Part shown: positions 1 to 12,740 of the stretch, one piece after another | How the letters are laid out: each line of letters begins with the position of its first letter | How positions within the stretch are numbered: position 1 is the first letter of the stretch | Source: Theocolax elegans | Lineage: Eukaryota; Arthropoda; Insecta; Hymenoptera; Cerocephalidae | Assembly: GCA_026168455.1 (NCBI GenBank) | Contig: CM047431.1 | Coordinates: forward strand, 44,581,466-44,645,465 | Direction: 5' to 3' | Length of the DNA stretch: 64,000 nt | Program-made: the position numbers and the translations under genes | Notes under the pieces: generated by a model | Told to the model about the DNA's origin: nothing | Databases searched by the model: none | The model's input: only the letters and a program-made list of their open reading frames with translations

Positions 1-2189
1 TTTCAGAAAAGCATCCTACAAATTTACATTTCAATAATTCTAGTCCTGTCATGTCCTACAAGCAATAAATAAATAATTTTTTAATAATTTTATTAATTTC
101 TGCAAAACTGATAAAAAATAAATTTCTGACTTTTTTATTCTCTTTAAATACACAATGTCTATCCTTCCCGTGTTTTACAGCAATAGATAAACAATTTTAT
201 ATAATAATAATAATAATATTCATTTGTGCAAAATTAATTTCTGCAAAACTAATAAAAAAGTAATTTCTCTCTTTTTTATTCTCTTTAAATAAAATAATAC
301 TTGCACCACCGTTGGTTAAGTATTTCAAAATTTTTTTACGATTTACTAATAAGGTAAAAGTACCAATTACTGAACACCTAAGGATATTAGACATTATGTT
401 TAATGTATAGTTTGTTGAAAAATATACACAAAATTAAAAACTACTAGTTCTAATAAAAAGTATTTGCTTTATAGCGTGTGTTACATTGCAAACGCACTAA
501 TCTTCATGTTTAATTTTCATAATATAAATGAAAATACAATTGATGACATTGAACCAATATCTGGACTAATAAAACGTGATTGTACCTCTATCCGAATGCA
601 TACGTCCCAATAACTGTACGTAACTTTACCATGCTGTAAATGATAATTTAAAAAGCAACTGCACCATAATAAATAATTAATAAATACGTAAAATCTGTGC
701 AGAGAATATAATTATTTATTAATTAATGTGTAAAGTTTTTTACGAAGGAAAGTATATAAAGTAAAGTAAAGGTTAAATAAGAAACTTATATTAAATACGT
801 TTATTACAAAATTTTAACAATGTATGAATGTTTCTGATTAATATTTACACACTTATATTAATATTAAATGAATAAACTGAAACAGTTATTTTAATATGCA
901 GTATTTAATTATAAAATTTGTAGGTTAACTTTGTCTTATTCTAAATTTACTAATTTTTCTTACGTACAATGTATTAAATTAATATGAAAAACAACTACAT
1001 ACATTATAGTATAAATAAATATAACTGTAAAATAGTTAATACTTACTCAATTCTTTAATGAATAAATAATAATTCAGAACAAAAGTCGAGATCATGAGAA
1101 ATTATTACACTGGTCAGTTACTAGGACAAACCTCGATAGAACGTAACAAATAATATAAACTATATTTTTAATAAAAAAAAGTATAAAGCAACAAAAACAT
1201 ATTGTTTAATATTGATTATAGTACATTAAAAATTATGTTTATGCATTTTTTAGATGTTATAACTAATAAATATATCCCAAATCGCCTTAAGCGTGCACGC
1301 GAATTTCTTAGCAAATCGTTCAGAAAATCCGTTATTTTAGTATTGTGAACATCATTAGTCAAATATTGATTTTTTATATAAATTAAAACAAAACCGACAT
1401 AAAACTTTTTTTCGTTTAAGCTAACGAATGTTCAAAGTATTTAAATATATTAAATACGTTTACATGTCTGCTCTCATAATTTTGCAAAACGTAATTTTCC
1501 ATTCGTGTCCAGCATCTGGCACTTGTCCAGTCATTGGTACTTTTACCTTATCCTCTTGTATACTGATGATAGTTTAAAAAAAGTTGAAATAAAGCAATCT
1601 AATGTTTAAAACCTAATATTTCTAAATTGGAATTGAACGTGTCTATTCTTTTTCTAATCATAAATAGTTGTCAAGTGCGGGTGCTTTGTTTAACTACTGA
1701 AGTCAAATAAAAATTAATCGCTGATACGATATATACAGGTCTCATGAGAAACATTAAGTCATATATATACTTAATCTTACCTTAAAATATTTATAAGCCC
1801 TTGATAGAAACATGCATATGCAGTGTGTTATGCAGTTAGAATTAGACTTAACATACAAGAGAAAGAAAGCAATTCAACCAGTGGTGCAAGTATTATTTTA
1901 TTTAAAGAGAATAAAAAAGAGAGAAATTACTTTTTTATTAGTTTTGCAGAAATTAATTTTGCACAAATGAATATTATTATTATTATTATATAAAATTGTT
2001 TATCTATTGCTGTAAAACACGGGAAGGATAGACATTGTGTATTTAAAGAGAATAAAAAAGTCAGAAATTTATTTTTTATCAGTTTTGCAGAAATTAATAA
2101 AATTATTAAAAAATTATTTATTTATTGCTTGTAGGACATGACAGGACTAGAATTATTGAAATGTAAATTTGTAGGATGCTTTTCTGAAA
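1..2189. mobile_element. Large inverted repeat (about 310-bp arms) around 1.56 kb of AT-rich DNA
   Basis: The sequence from 1 to about 314 reappears reverse-complemented at about 1879-2189. For example TTTCAGAAAAGCATCCTACA at the left edge is matched by TGTAGGATGCTTTTCTGAAA at the right. The arms match along nearly their whole length, with small differences such as an extra run of TAA repeats. The left arm may extend past the window edge. No coding capacity was seen in the 1.56 kb between them. This looks like a non-autonomous foldback or terminal-inverted-repeat element, but no target-site duplication can be read because the left end is cut. Confidence 0.6.
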
Positions 2190-2231
2190 AAATGTTTGTT
2201 TTCAATTTAATAGATATTTGTATTTTTAAAA

Positions 2232-2660
2232 ATAAATACTTGTTGATTCCGCTTTGATTTCAGTACTTTCTATTGCAGAACTTTTTCTGGAGTTTAAGAA
2301 ATATATGTAAATGTTTAATTAATCACAAATTTACGGTAATATATACAAAATACTTGTCGATTATACCGCTTTGATTTCAGTACTTTCAATTGCAGAAACT
2401 GTATATATATATATATATATATACACATAATGTTAAATATAAGTTACATATAAAAAAGGTGTCAACACAAAATACTTGCGGGTTTTGACACCTTCTTGGA
2501 AGGTGTTTTTGATTTCAATATTTTCAATTGCAGAATACTATTATGGAATATATATAAAAGGTGTAATAAAATATAAATAAGTAGAGAAAATATGGGAGTT
2601 AGATTCAAAATACTTGTCGATTCCAGTTTGATTTCAGTCCTTTCAATTGCAAAAGCTTCA
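2232..2660. repeat. Four-unit degenerate tandem array, about 115-140-bp period
   Basis: Four units begin near 2232, 2346, 2469 and 2607. Each carries the core AAATACTTG followed by a variable spacer and then TTTGATTTCA, a CTTTC or TTTTC stretch and AATTGCA. The third unit has an added small palindrome (GACACCTTCTTGGAAGGTG). The units are diverged and the spacers are AT-rich. The array starts about 40 bp after the right arm of the inverted repeat at 1-2189, so it may be a part of that element or of its target. Confidence 0.55.
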
Positions 2661-2930
2661 TATATGGAGATTTGTAATATAAAAAAAAAATATTTAATTA
2701 AAATTTAAAGAAACAGACAAAAGCTGGGAGTAATAATTAAAGTTATTTATTAGATAAATTTTATTTATAAAAAAAAATTATTTTTAGCAAAAATGTGAAA
2801 TATTGAAAAAAAATTTAAAAACCGTGATTGGAAAATACCCATACTTATGCGGATATATATGTACAAAAAAAAAAGGAAAAGAAAAAGTTCGCTCTACATC
2901 GAAAATCCAGAATAATATTGGCGATCGGTC

Positions 2931-3205
2931 ATGCGAAATTAATTAGCGAAGTTGGCGCGCGCGTTAACTAGAATGAATCGCGTCGATTTTTCGGGGTCCA
3001 CGCGTACAATGGAGCAAAATAATTTTCGGGCGAGAAGATGAAGAGAGAGAAAAAGAGAGAGAGAGAGAGGAAGGAAGGGAGATAGTGGAGAGGCCTAAAG
3101 GAAGGAACGTTTGTGCGGATAAATTGGCTTGGGCCTTAACAAGTTTATACCCGGGCTATTAATCTCGCGGTTAGCCCGTTAGTTAGGTTGGACTATATGC
3201 CGCCG
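2931..3205. promoter_or_regulatory. Candidate regulatory island
   Basis: This block of balanced composition lies in AT-rich surroundings. It contains AATTAATTAGCG (homeodomain-type TAATTA core), GCGCGCGCGTTAAC, and a non-repetitive stretch at 3116-3220 with GGGCTATTAATCTCGCGG and GCCGCCGATAAATAA. A short GA repeat at 3046-3070 interrupts it. There is no reading frame that looks coding. Enhancer function is inference from composition and motifs only. Confidence 0.25.
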
Positions 3206-3230
3206 ATAAATAACTTGGATTTTTCATACT

Positions 3231-3232
<2 letters not shown>

Positions 3233-3267
<35 letters not shown>

Positions 3268-3289
3268 CGCGCGTGTGTGTGTGTGTGTG
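3233..3289. repeat. Compound microsatellite (TA)n then (GT)n
   Basis: About 16 TA units are followed by a short ATACGC link and about 9 GT units. Confidence 0.95.
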
Positions 3290-6200
3290 GATGCGTTTGA
3301 GCTAATTGTTATTTACGAGGGAGCATATAACTATATAATCTATAGTTGACTTTATTAAACTATAACACTGAATCGATGATGATGTTTGACGAGAGAGACT
3401 TTGGATTATATACACATGTGTATAGGTATACACGTATGTACATATAATATATATTATATATAGTTATATTTAACCTGCAAAGAGTGGAGACAGGTGCGCG
3501 TGGTTACCCTTTCGACCTCTCATTTAGCTTTCCTTGTATACGCGTCGACGAGCTTGTAAATATATATCTGAGTATACGATGCAAGATGTTTCGTTTTTTT
3601 TTAAACTAAGATGCGTAATATGCTTTGCTTATACATAAATAATCATAAACGAAACAGTTTTAACCAGTATTATATAGGTATAGTTTGGGAAATTATAATA
3701 TCCTTGAAAAACACATTGAGACATCTTAAAAAACGTTTATATTGATATTATAAAAATTTTGGTTCATCTTTCGGTAACACGAGTGAGATTCAATAAATAA
3801 AATATACATTCACTCGGACTAAACAAATTTTCAAATATTTACTCTTCCACATATGTAATCAGATAATTTTATAAAATGTAATGTTCGTTGAATCTTATTT
3901 TTTATTCACATATTAACTCTGTTTTTTTTTCTTCTTTTCATAAAGAAAATTTTAAAATAAATCATAAATTTAATTCATAAACATCCTTATTTATTTCTCT
4001 GTTTGCATTATAAGAATGTACATTTTTAAAAAAGACGCGCTTACTGTAAAATGATATATGTCTATATCGGGTATCATGAAATCTTTCATCCTTTTTTTCT
4101 ATATTTTATATATAAGTACAATTTGTTTAACTTAATTAGAAGCTCTTTTATGTACTAATAATAATAATTCTATGAATTTTATTAAATTTTAATGACTCAT
4201 ATATATATATTAATATCCTGATAATTTAAAGGTAAACGAGCGAAAAGTGTAATAATTCAAGTGAAAAAGTGCAGGATAAAAAAAGAATATTCCGTCGCAT
4301 TTAAAATCACGCAGTGTGTATATATATAAAAAAGAAGAATGAGAAACAACTTATTCGTCGCATCTAATTAAAAGTACACGCGCGCGTCATAGCTCATTAT
4401 CGCGAAGCAACACCCACATATATCTCATATACCTATATGTATATATGTATAAACGTCTGGCATTTACATCGCGTCATACGCGATTTCAGGATATATCATT
4501 GTACCTACGAAAATCCGCCCATATTCTCTCTTTCTCTCTCTCATCCCCGCCCGCAGGGTAGCCTATATTTTTCCACCAATCCGAGGCGAGCATTACTCTG
4601 TCTCTCTCTCTCTCTTTCTGTTCTCCTCGCGACTGCAACCGCGTACTCTTGTATATATAGGTGTATTCCGGAGAATGGGTGGGAGGGGCGGGGGGAGGGG
4701 GAGAGAAAGGGGCGAATTTCTCCCAGAAATAGCGGCTTTTCGGTGCACCGGTCGATAAATACGCGCGGCGCACACCCCCTCCCTCCCCCTCCTCCCACCA
4801 CCCTCGGAGGACTGGGGGGGTAAGGTGGGTGTACCGACGAGCGCAGCGCCTCTCTGCCTTGGCCGAAAAATGCACCCACCAGAATGAGCTGCCTGATTTA
4901 CCCGGTTCGTATCTTGGATACGTAAACCTCCGATCGCTTCGAAAAGAATGATTTTCTTTTTCTCGATCTTGCACAACTGACAGAGAGGAAATCGTTGGAG
5001 TGAATAAAAAAAGTGAACGATCACTCAGTTATTTTTGACGTTTTTCGACGTAATAGGAGGGTTGTAACAGTGTAAGCTTTTCAAGGTTGGAGGCTAAACG
5101 ATTCGAAGGATTCAATTATTTAAATAATTTACAGCTAGTTACAAGAGTATATTTGATGATTGAAGGTAACGGATAAAAATAATAATTCAAAGACGGATAT
5201 CGCACGAAATAACGGACGAGTAAGCTCATCAAATTGAAAAAGAGAGATTCGTTTAATTAACCGGTATATGTATATATATATAAATTTAGACCGCGAGTCT
5301 ACTTATGATACATGAGACTATTATTTTTACACGGACTGTCAGTCAGGTGTTGTTGTTGTTGTTGTTGTTGTTGTAGTTGTAGTTGGAAGAGGAAAACTAA
5401 GTTCTTGAATTCGCATTTCCTGATAACATGCGTGTTGGAGTATGTTAATGACGCATTATTATGTACATTGATTTTCATTTTTTTTTCTCTTTCCCTCCCT
5501 CGAAGCGAAGTCGATGGGGTAAAGAGAATGCAGTCAAGGTTTCTGGACTGTTGTAGTCCAGAGAGGATGATGGTAAACTTGTCAGGAACGATTAACCAAA
5601 GTTAACAATTGTTGCGGATACATCGAGAAATTGCAGAAACTGCTCACTCGCGCACAATTTTCACGCAAAAGTTTGGATCGAAATGAACAATAACCAACGT
5701 GGATTACGTCCATCGTCGACTAACCTCGGGGGAAACGTGTGTGTGTGTGTGTGTGTATACAAATACAAAATTTGAACGCGGTATCGAAAAAAATTGAGGT
5801 ATGAAAAGAGGTATATACGTAACATATCCATCAAAGTCGAAATCACCAAGAGTCGCGATAATTTCCGATTGATAAGGTGAACCGGTAGCGAAAATCGGCG
5901 GTATAATTGAGAGAGAAAGAGCGCGAGCGAGATATAGAGGGGGAGGGAGAGGAGAATGGGTAAAGTCAATGCAGGGTTCTTGGGTGTACGTACACACAAG
6001 GAGAGTCTATTGTATATGCTAATGCTTTAAGCTCCCCCTGATATCCCAAGCAGATAAACAAAGCAATTATACGAAAAGGGTGGGATCTGACGTAGAGCTC
6101 GACCGTACCAGCGCGCGCCAAACGGAATTAATGTCAGGCCACGCACACATCTACAGCCCCTTTTACAGATCATGGAGTCTCGATATACATATATATATAT

Positions 6201-6370
6201 ATACGTAAACGGACACACACACACACGTACCTACCCGAATATTTTCAAAGCGCATGCGCGTCAACCATTACTTCTCATTCTTCTTATTCTCCTCTTTTCT
6301 TTTACAAGTATAGTCTTCTACGCGTTATGGTTCGAGATAACTTTTTTCATTTTTTAACAATCCATCTTCA
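3290..6370. other. Non-coding stretch with GA/CT-rich and G-rich tracts
   Basis: AT-rich DNA surrounds a purine/pyrimidine-skewed section at about 4520-4850, with CT runs near 4600 and a G-rich run (GGGAGGGGCGGGGGGAGGGG) near 4684. A (TTG)n run lies at 5348-5374 and a (GT)n run at 5737-5756. Several reading frames of 100-160 codons cross the CT/G-rich section in all directions. They translate to serine/proline/arginine low-complexity sequence and are not credible genes. Confidence 0.6.
5348..5386. repeat. (TTG)n trinucleotide microsatellite
   Basis: About nine perfect TTG/TGT units followed by imperfect TAGTTG units. Confidence 0.9.
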
Positions 6371-6829
6371 TTAACGGGATGTCGATATACCAAATTACAG
6401 GGATCGACATCTTCCCAACCAAAAATTACCTTTGGAATATTAAATTGAAAATCTGATCAATTGATAAGTTCTTTGTAGAGTTTACGGAAGCATATGACCA
6501 AGATTAAGGATCTAAAAGATTATTAATTTAAAAATTTGAAAAAATTCATTTGTGCGTACAAGCAAATATATAGAGATATATCTAATTCAATTTTTAATTA
6601 TACCAAGTTTCAATGTGATTTAAAGTACAGAAAATTAATTTTTCTTAATTATAATTAAACTTTTTATAAGTTGAGTACCTGTATATGTTACAAAATTTTC
6701 ATTCGTATCAATATGTTGCGCTATTGTAGGTTGCATCATACGGCAAAGGAAAATGATTAATTTTGACTGAAATAATGCTTCTCACTCGGCAATTAATGAC
6801 TTGGATAACATGCGAGTTTGACACCTTAA
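6371..6829 (+). mobile_element. TTAA-bounded MITE, copy A of a four-copy family
   Basis: TTAA at 6371-6374 is followed by CGGGATGTCGATATACC. The right end reads GAGTTTGACACC then TTAA at 6826-6829, so the outermost bases form short imperfect inverted repeats (GGGATGTCGA against GGTGTCAAAC). The 451-bp interior (CCAAATTACAGGGATCGAC, AAAATTCATTTGTGCG and others) is related to copies near 17344, 34600 (reverse orientation) and 50753. It has no coding capacity. TTAA targets are characteristic of piggyBac-type transposases, so a non-autonomous piggyBac-like origin is likely but unproven. Confidence 0.6.
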
Positions 6830-9326
6830 TAAAAGCTTTAAGAGTTTAGGAAATAAAATTTTTCATTAGAGTTATTACTTCGATATGATTCACTAAAATT
6901 TTATTAAATTTTGTTGAAAGGTATTTATGATATTATGAATACTAAGAAATAATAAAAGAGGGTGCGAATCACATGTATAGTTTGACCATAAAAATGTTTT
7001 TATTTATACACACACATTGATAATTAAACGATCATTTTTAACGTATTACACTCTAAGCAAACTTTCACGAACTAAGCCATCAACTCGTTAAAATATTATC
7101 ATATGATAAAACTATATAATAAAATAAAATATTCTAAATATTCCTTGGATATTAAATAGTTAAAGTAAAGTTTGACTATACGGTCTACAACGCAAGATTC
7201 GTATCACACCTGAATTATGAGGTGAAATACAATTTTAAGGTTATAAAATGACGATTAAACTTATTCTAATATATACGTAAACTTCGAACAACGATCAGTT
7301 AAACAATCTAAGTATAATGTTACTTTTTAGTTTTCGCAGTAAATTTTGTACTTTGGAATTAGTTGATCTATTTCCCAAGTTTTATATACCTTGACCAGAT
7401 CTAAAAATAGTTTGAGATAGTATATACGTACACACACCGAACAACCTGTGATGAAGTTTCAGGTCCAATTTAATTTACCAAAAGTGTAGTCTAGTTTCTA
7501 AATTCACGATTCGCATATATATATACATATACATACACACACACACATCTGAAAAATAATCGATTTTATTTTATAAAAAAAAATGATATACGAATACGCG
7601 TATTTATATATACTCTTTTAAGTATATTCAAGGTTTGAACGTACGAATAATTTGTTAACCAGTAGCAAAGCAATTAATTTTAATTTACCAATAATGCTAA
7701 ACGATTATCGATGGAATGTCTACAATTAAGAGAGAAAACTATTATTTTGACCGTGTATAGTTTAAAATAAATGTTGCCGTAACACGTAATGTAAAAAGTA
7801 AAGCAACGTTATATACATACCAAGTGTACATAGGTATATATACTGATTTACGAAACAATTTGTATCATACGATAGTGTATAAATCTAAAAATTTTGTAAT
7901 ATTGTCGCACTGCGTCCACGTCAGAAAAATAAATGTATAAGTTTAAAAATACATTGAGGAATATTAATACACTATATACGTTGCATCCAATTTAAGTAAT
8001 GTACTGTACGTATATGTATATATACATATATATAAATAGTCGATTTTCTTTCTCTCCCAATCTATCATATTTATACGTAAGTGTTCGCATTTGCATCGCG
8101 TAACAGCGCACCTGGTATTCGTGCCATGAAATCATTTAATTCCGCGAATGATATAATGCGAGGGTAATTGCCGAGGATAGTTAGGCCTCCCTAAAAATAA
8201 TTTTTTTCCTTTTTCTTTTTAACCTGAAAACCACTAAGCGATTCTTCTACACGTCTTACCGAATATATACTAAAATATATTCTATACTTAGCATTTATTT
8301 TATTGTTCGGTATATTCAGGTATACCGACTCTCAAATATTTATTATACCGTTTAGAGAAATTTATTAGAAATCGTAATAATATTTTACACGAATCACGTG
8401 TGTAATCGAGGGAATGGAATATTCATAGTCTTATATGATCAGTGATGATAATAATTTAATTTTAAGTTTTTAACCTCCAAATATAAATGACAATGTACTT
8501 AACTTTTTAATTGTAGAGAGGTGTCATTTAATTAAAAATTAACTAATCTTTTTATAACTTTTTATCGATAATTACTTCAAATAGAAACCACTAATTATAG
8601 CAATGATTAATTTATGTTTACTTTATTTATTTATCTAAAATCAGTTAAAAACCGTCAACGTGAAATATTAATAAAATGTAAAGCTTTGAGAAATATTTAA
8701 CAAAATAATATTTATAGTATAAATGAATCATTATTTCTGCGTTAGTAACAAAATGGTGATTATTGTTTAAAAAATTTGTATAGATCCGTACTTTTACCTA
8801 ATTTTGTCGTGCATATAACTAAATATAACTTTTTGCCATTAATTTAGTTTATTTTTTAACAAAATAACAGCATAACGTTTGTAGTTGAGATTTAACTGAG
8901 ATTTTGTCAAAAAATTGGCTAATGATTACCTAAAAATCTGCTATCATATTTCAAAAAGAAATCTATAGTAAACCTAGTAAAATTTTACTATACACAATAT
9001 GTTAATATTATAACAGTTTGCACATGCGCATCATATAACTGTTGCTAAAAAATAGTCATTTTGGCTATATATACAACATTTTTCTCCGTGAACAAGAATC
9101 ATTGTGTACATACAACATATCATTTATAATATTATCCAGTTATATAGGTATATAGTAGATTAATATGCATCAATGTCAAAAGAAATAATTTTTAAAGGAT
9201 TGTGTTACCGATCGACAAGTCAAAAAATGGGCTATATCATATCCCGTAAAACGGATTATTCGATTTCCATATGGCGCGCCGAAAAATCTTACGCGCCAAA
9301 CCCTTTGAACGGACAGCTGCTTAGAT

Positions 9327-9362
9327 ATATAGACACACGCACACATACACACACACACACGT
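9327..9362. repeat. (CA)n microsatellite
   Basis: An imperfect CA run (ACACACGCACACATACACACACACACAC-like, interrupted by G and T). Confidence 0.85.
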
Positions 9363-11106
9363 ACACTCGCGCGCGCGTGCCCGAACTCCGAAGAAACGTA
9401 GTATAGGAGATACGCACGCGCCGTTAAGGAGGTGTAAAATCCGTGAAAGAGCCAACTCAGCGTGACGCCGGCTCGGAAAAGTGCTCTGGAAAAAGAGAAC
9501 CTATATACACCCACACGCGCGCGCACACGTCTATACATTACAAGCCAGGTGTTATCGACTCTAGATTTACAGCTAATCATTTTACACGAGTGTTCGAGAT
9601 CCCGCTGTTGATGAAATAACATTATACATATGACTTGATCCGGTCATCATCCGAAATAGAATAACTCATAATACGTCGATATATACTTATAAGTATGTGT
9701 GAGTGTGTGTGTGTGTTATTATATATATGGAGAAGGAACGTTTGATTGTCAGCTGTCGTACGAAGATATTGAGAAGGTCATTATTTCAACCTTTTAATTG
9801 AGCAACAACATTCACTTTCTTTGATTCATTGTGTCTTGTCGTTACTTGGGGATGAGTTCATTTGTCAATCAGTCGTTTGGGTTACCCTACACAAGTTATA
9901 CATTACGGATATTATACGACGATTGGGATACATCCAGAAGTTACGATGATACAATTTTTCGGCCTTTCAAAGATTATTTGATCATCAACATTTGTTCAAC
10001 CTCCTTGGGCAATTTTCTATATCTGTTTAGTTCAATGTGTCAAATATATTAACTTTGTGAATAATGACAAATGTTTGTGTTTTAATTTACACAATTTTAG
10101 TTGAAAAAAGTGATTTTTAAAACATTGGTAACTGTCACCTACATTTATAAGTTTTAAATCTTCTTTGTAAATTATTTACAATTTTTACTTAAAATACAAA
10201 TTCTATGTCGGCAAATTACGTCGCCCCTACCTATAAAAATCATTAAGTATATGCCTACTTTTCGATAAATATGCGCACACGAGAGTAATACAGTCTAATC
10301 AATCTATATAACAAGCTTCGTACAAGAGTTTATACGCGATGACCATTAAAACGACCATACTCCATGAAATTTAACGTGGATTCCTGTTTTTTTTTCTCCA
10401 CACCCTCGGATTTGAAAATAACAAAATTCCCAACCGTTACTCCATTTTAACGTAAATCTAATAATTTTTATCGGTCGTGTTTGCGGTTTTTAAATAATAC
10501 CCACACGTGTGTGTGTATATACGCACATACATGGCGCGTGTATTAAAATTTAACTGGTGTGCGCTGCATTTTCATTTGCTACGTTAATTATCATTTAATT
10601 CGCGTGCCTCGAACTTGCTTCCGTTACGTGTTTTCTGAAATCAACAAGAATTCTTTTTCCTTTTTTTTTTCACCACAATACTGCTTCTAGAGGATAAAAA
10701 AAATTGCGTAAAAATTTATGGAGGGTTCTTTAAATCATTAGTTGTGTTATTCAAAGCGACTAAATTTAGCACTGCGGTATTTCTTTTTTAATATTAATTA
10801 CGGGTAATTATACATTTCGATTTTTAGATTTGACTCTGTACATCGTTGGAAATATCAGTTAAATTTATTGTTACTCTAATTCTGCTTACAATAAAGTGAA
10901 ATTTTACGAAAATATAATTTAACTATAAGCAGTGTTGATAGACTAGAACGAAAGAATAATGATCGATAAATAAAAGAGTGAGAGAGAGAGAGTGATAGAG
11001 ATAGAGAGTAATAAAGAGAATCGAAAAGCAGACGGCGGGTGGTGCAGGGTCCGCGTAACGCGGCAGCAACAGACAGAGACGGACACACAAAGGTAATGTA
11101 CATGGA

Positions 11107-11131
11107 AAGAGAGAGAGAGAGAGAGAGAGAG
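11107..11131. repeat. (GA)n microsatellite
   Basis: About 12 perfect GA units, followed by GGGAGGAAGGGAGGG. Confidence 0.9.
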
Positions 11132-12480
11132 GGAGGAAGGGAGGGAGAAAGAGAATCGGTACGCGGCGAGGCGTATCAGTTATTAGCCTCATACGAGTCC
11201 ATTTATTCGGCTGGCAAGGAAGCAATCAGTAACTCGAGGGGGGCGGCAGTGGCAGTGGCGGCAGCGGCGGCGGTCGTGGCCAGGGTGAAACCAGGTGGTA
11301 CGTGCGATCGCATCATTCCTGAGCCATATGCTGACCAAGAGAGAAAAAGATAGATTTAGCCTACTCTGACGGGGGTCGGACACACTACCACCGCAAAACC
11401 TAATTAATTCCCAGGGACTCTCTGTTTCAACGGAAACTCCATCGACGATGCCCTATTTTCTAATACCTTTATTTTCCTTTCCTTATTTTATCACAACGTT
11501 ATTTTTTCCTTCGTTACTTTTCTTTTTTTTATATTTAGTTGTTGATAAAATTGTTATTGTCTTACGTAAATTAATCTAATGTAGGATTTGGTATCAATTG
11601 TTGAATAAAGTCGAACTTGAAGATATCATATATGTAATAATTATAAATAAGTTGCATCAATTTTAATTTGGTTTGTACACGTTACTAATAAGATTCACCG
11701 TTTTGTCGAGCTAACTTTTATTTACTATATCTCCGTGTTCAGTCTAATAAGAATTTTATCAACATTTAATTTCAAAACTTGCAATTTTCGCTTCGTTATT
11801 CGCGAAACACTTTTTACGGGATTTAATAATAACAAAAAACATCTTCGAAGGCAATTTGAAATTTAAATGAAAGAACCAGTGTAATTCCATGGTACCATCC
11901 AAAATACAAATTGTACAATATTCAACATTTAAAAAAATTAAGTCTATTTTATAATGTATCACATTAGTATAATACATTGAAATAAAATTGTAGTTAGATA
12001 TAAATTAGATATTCTAAAAAAAATCGGTTGGAAAGGGCAAATAATAATGTTTAAAATACCCATACTTAACTTCAAAGTATCAAAAGTGTGCAAATGAATG
12101 ACCAGGGTAATAGATAAAATTATAAACTAAATAAATGTTAACGCAAATAATATATCGCTGTGCTCGAAACCAGGTTACATAAAGGTATTACATAGACTGC
12201 ATATAACCATTCTAAACAGATTTACGCGTTGCATAATAAATAATTCAATTCAATATATCTATACGATAATATTTTATCGTGTCATAAACATGTTTGCGAT
12301 AATAGTTAAAGAAAAATATATTTTATCCAATGGATAAACAATTGAACATATCGTATGGAAATATAAAAGTTTAAATTATCACCCGAAACGATCAAACTCG
12401 GAGATAATATTAAATTATTTAAAAATACGTGGAGTAGTAGTGTAAAAATGTAAAGGGTATCGGTTGATATAAGATAAAAG

Positions 12481-12740
12481 AGAGGGAAAGGTAGATTCGC
12501 GATGGGACGGGTCAGGGCCGTGTTTTTCGGGGCTCGCGGAAGGTTCACTGGGTCAGGAGCGCGTTGCGTGGTAAGGAAGAGAAGAGCCCCGACGATGGCG
12601 TGCCGCCACTGATGGCCGGTGCGTGTGCCACGCGAGCTCCGATCGCGACGTTAAAAGCAATTAATTAGCGCGAAGATCGCACGCCGACGTTTGAATAATA
12701 AGTCGCGAAGAGATCGCGAGACCACGAGGAGCAAATAATT
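12481..12740. promoter_or_regulatory. Candidate regulatory island with clustered GCGTG cores
   Basis: A GC-balanced, non-repetitive block in AT-rich DNA. It holds TTGCGTG (12564-12570, the full xenobiotic-response-element core) and further GCGTG or CACGC cores at 12598-12602, 12621-12625, 12629-12633 and 12680-12684. It also holds CAATTAATTAGCGCG, a homeodomain-type site. GCGTG is the core recognised by AhR/ARNT and by Spineless/Tango. It lies about 5.4 kb downstream of the bHLH exon. Autoregulation is only a hypothesis; GC-rich blocks raise the chance frequency of these cores. Confidence 0.3.

Larger units (their letters stand above)
6830..12480. other. Non-coding AT-rich stretch
   Basis: No credible coding frame, splice-bounded exon or complete element was seen here. 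It holds TA-rich tracts (for example 7990-8035), CA/GT runs at 9327-9362, 9700-9717 and 10508-10517, a GA run at 11107-11131, and a somewhat GC-richer patch at 11030-11400. The patch includes a GCGGC/GGCAGT trinucleotide-like section at 11240-11275 that yields alanine-rich frames of low complexity. Confidence 0.6.

Noticed and set aside
4437..5024. Several overlapping frames of 112-162 codons on both strands
   Set aside because: They come from CT and G-rich low-complexity tracts; frames open on both strands at once are not evidence of coding.
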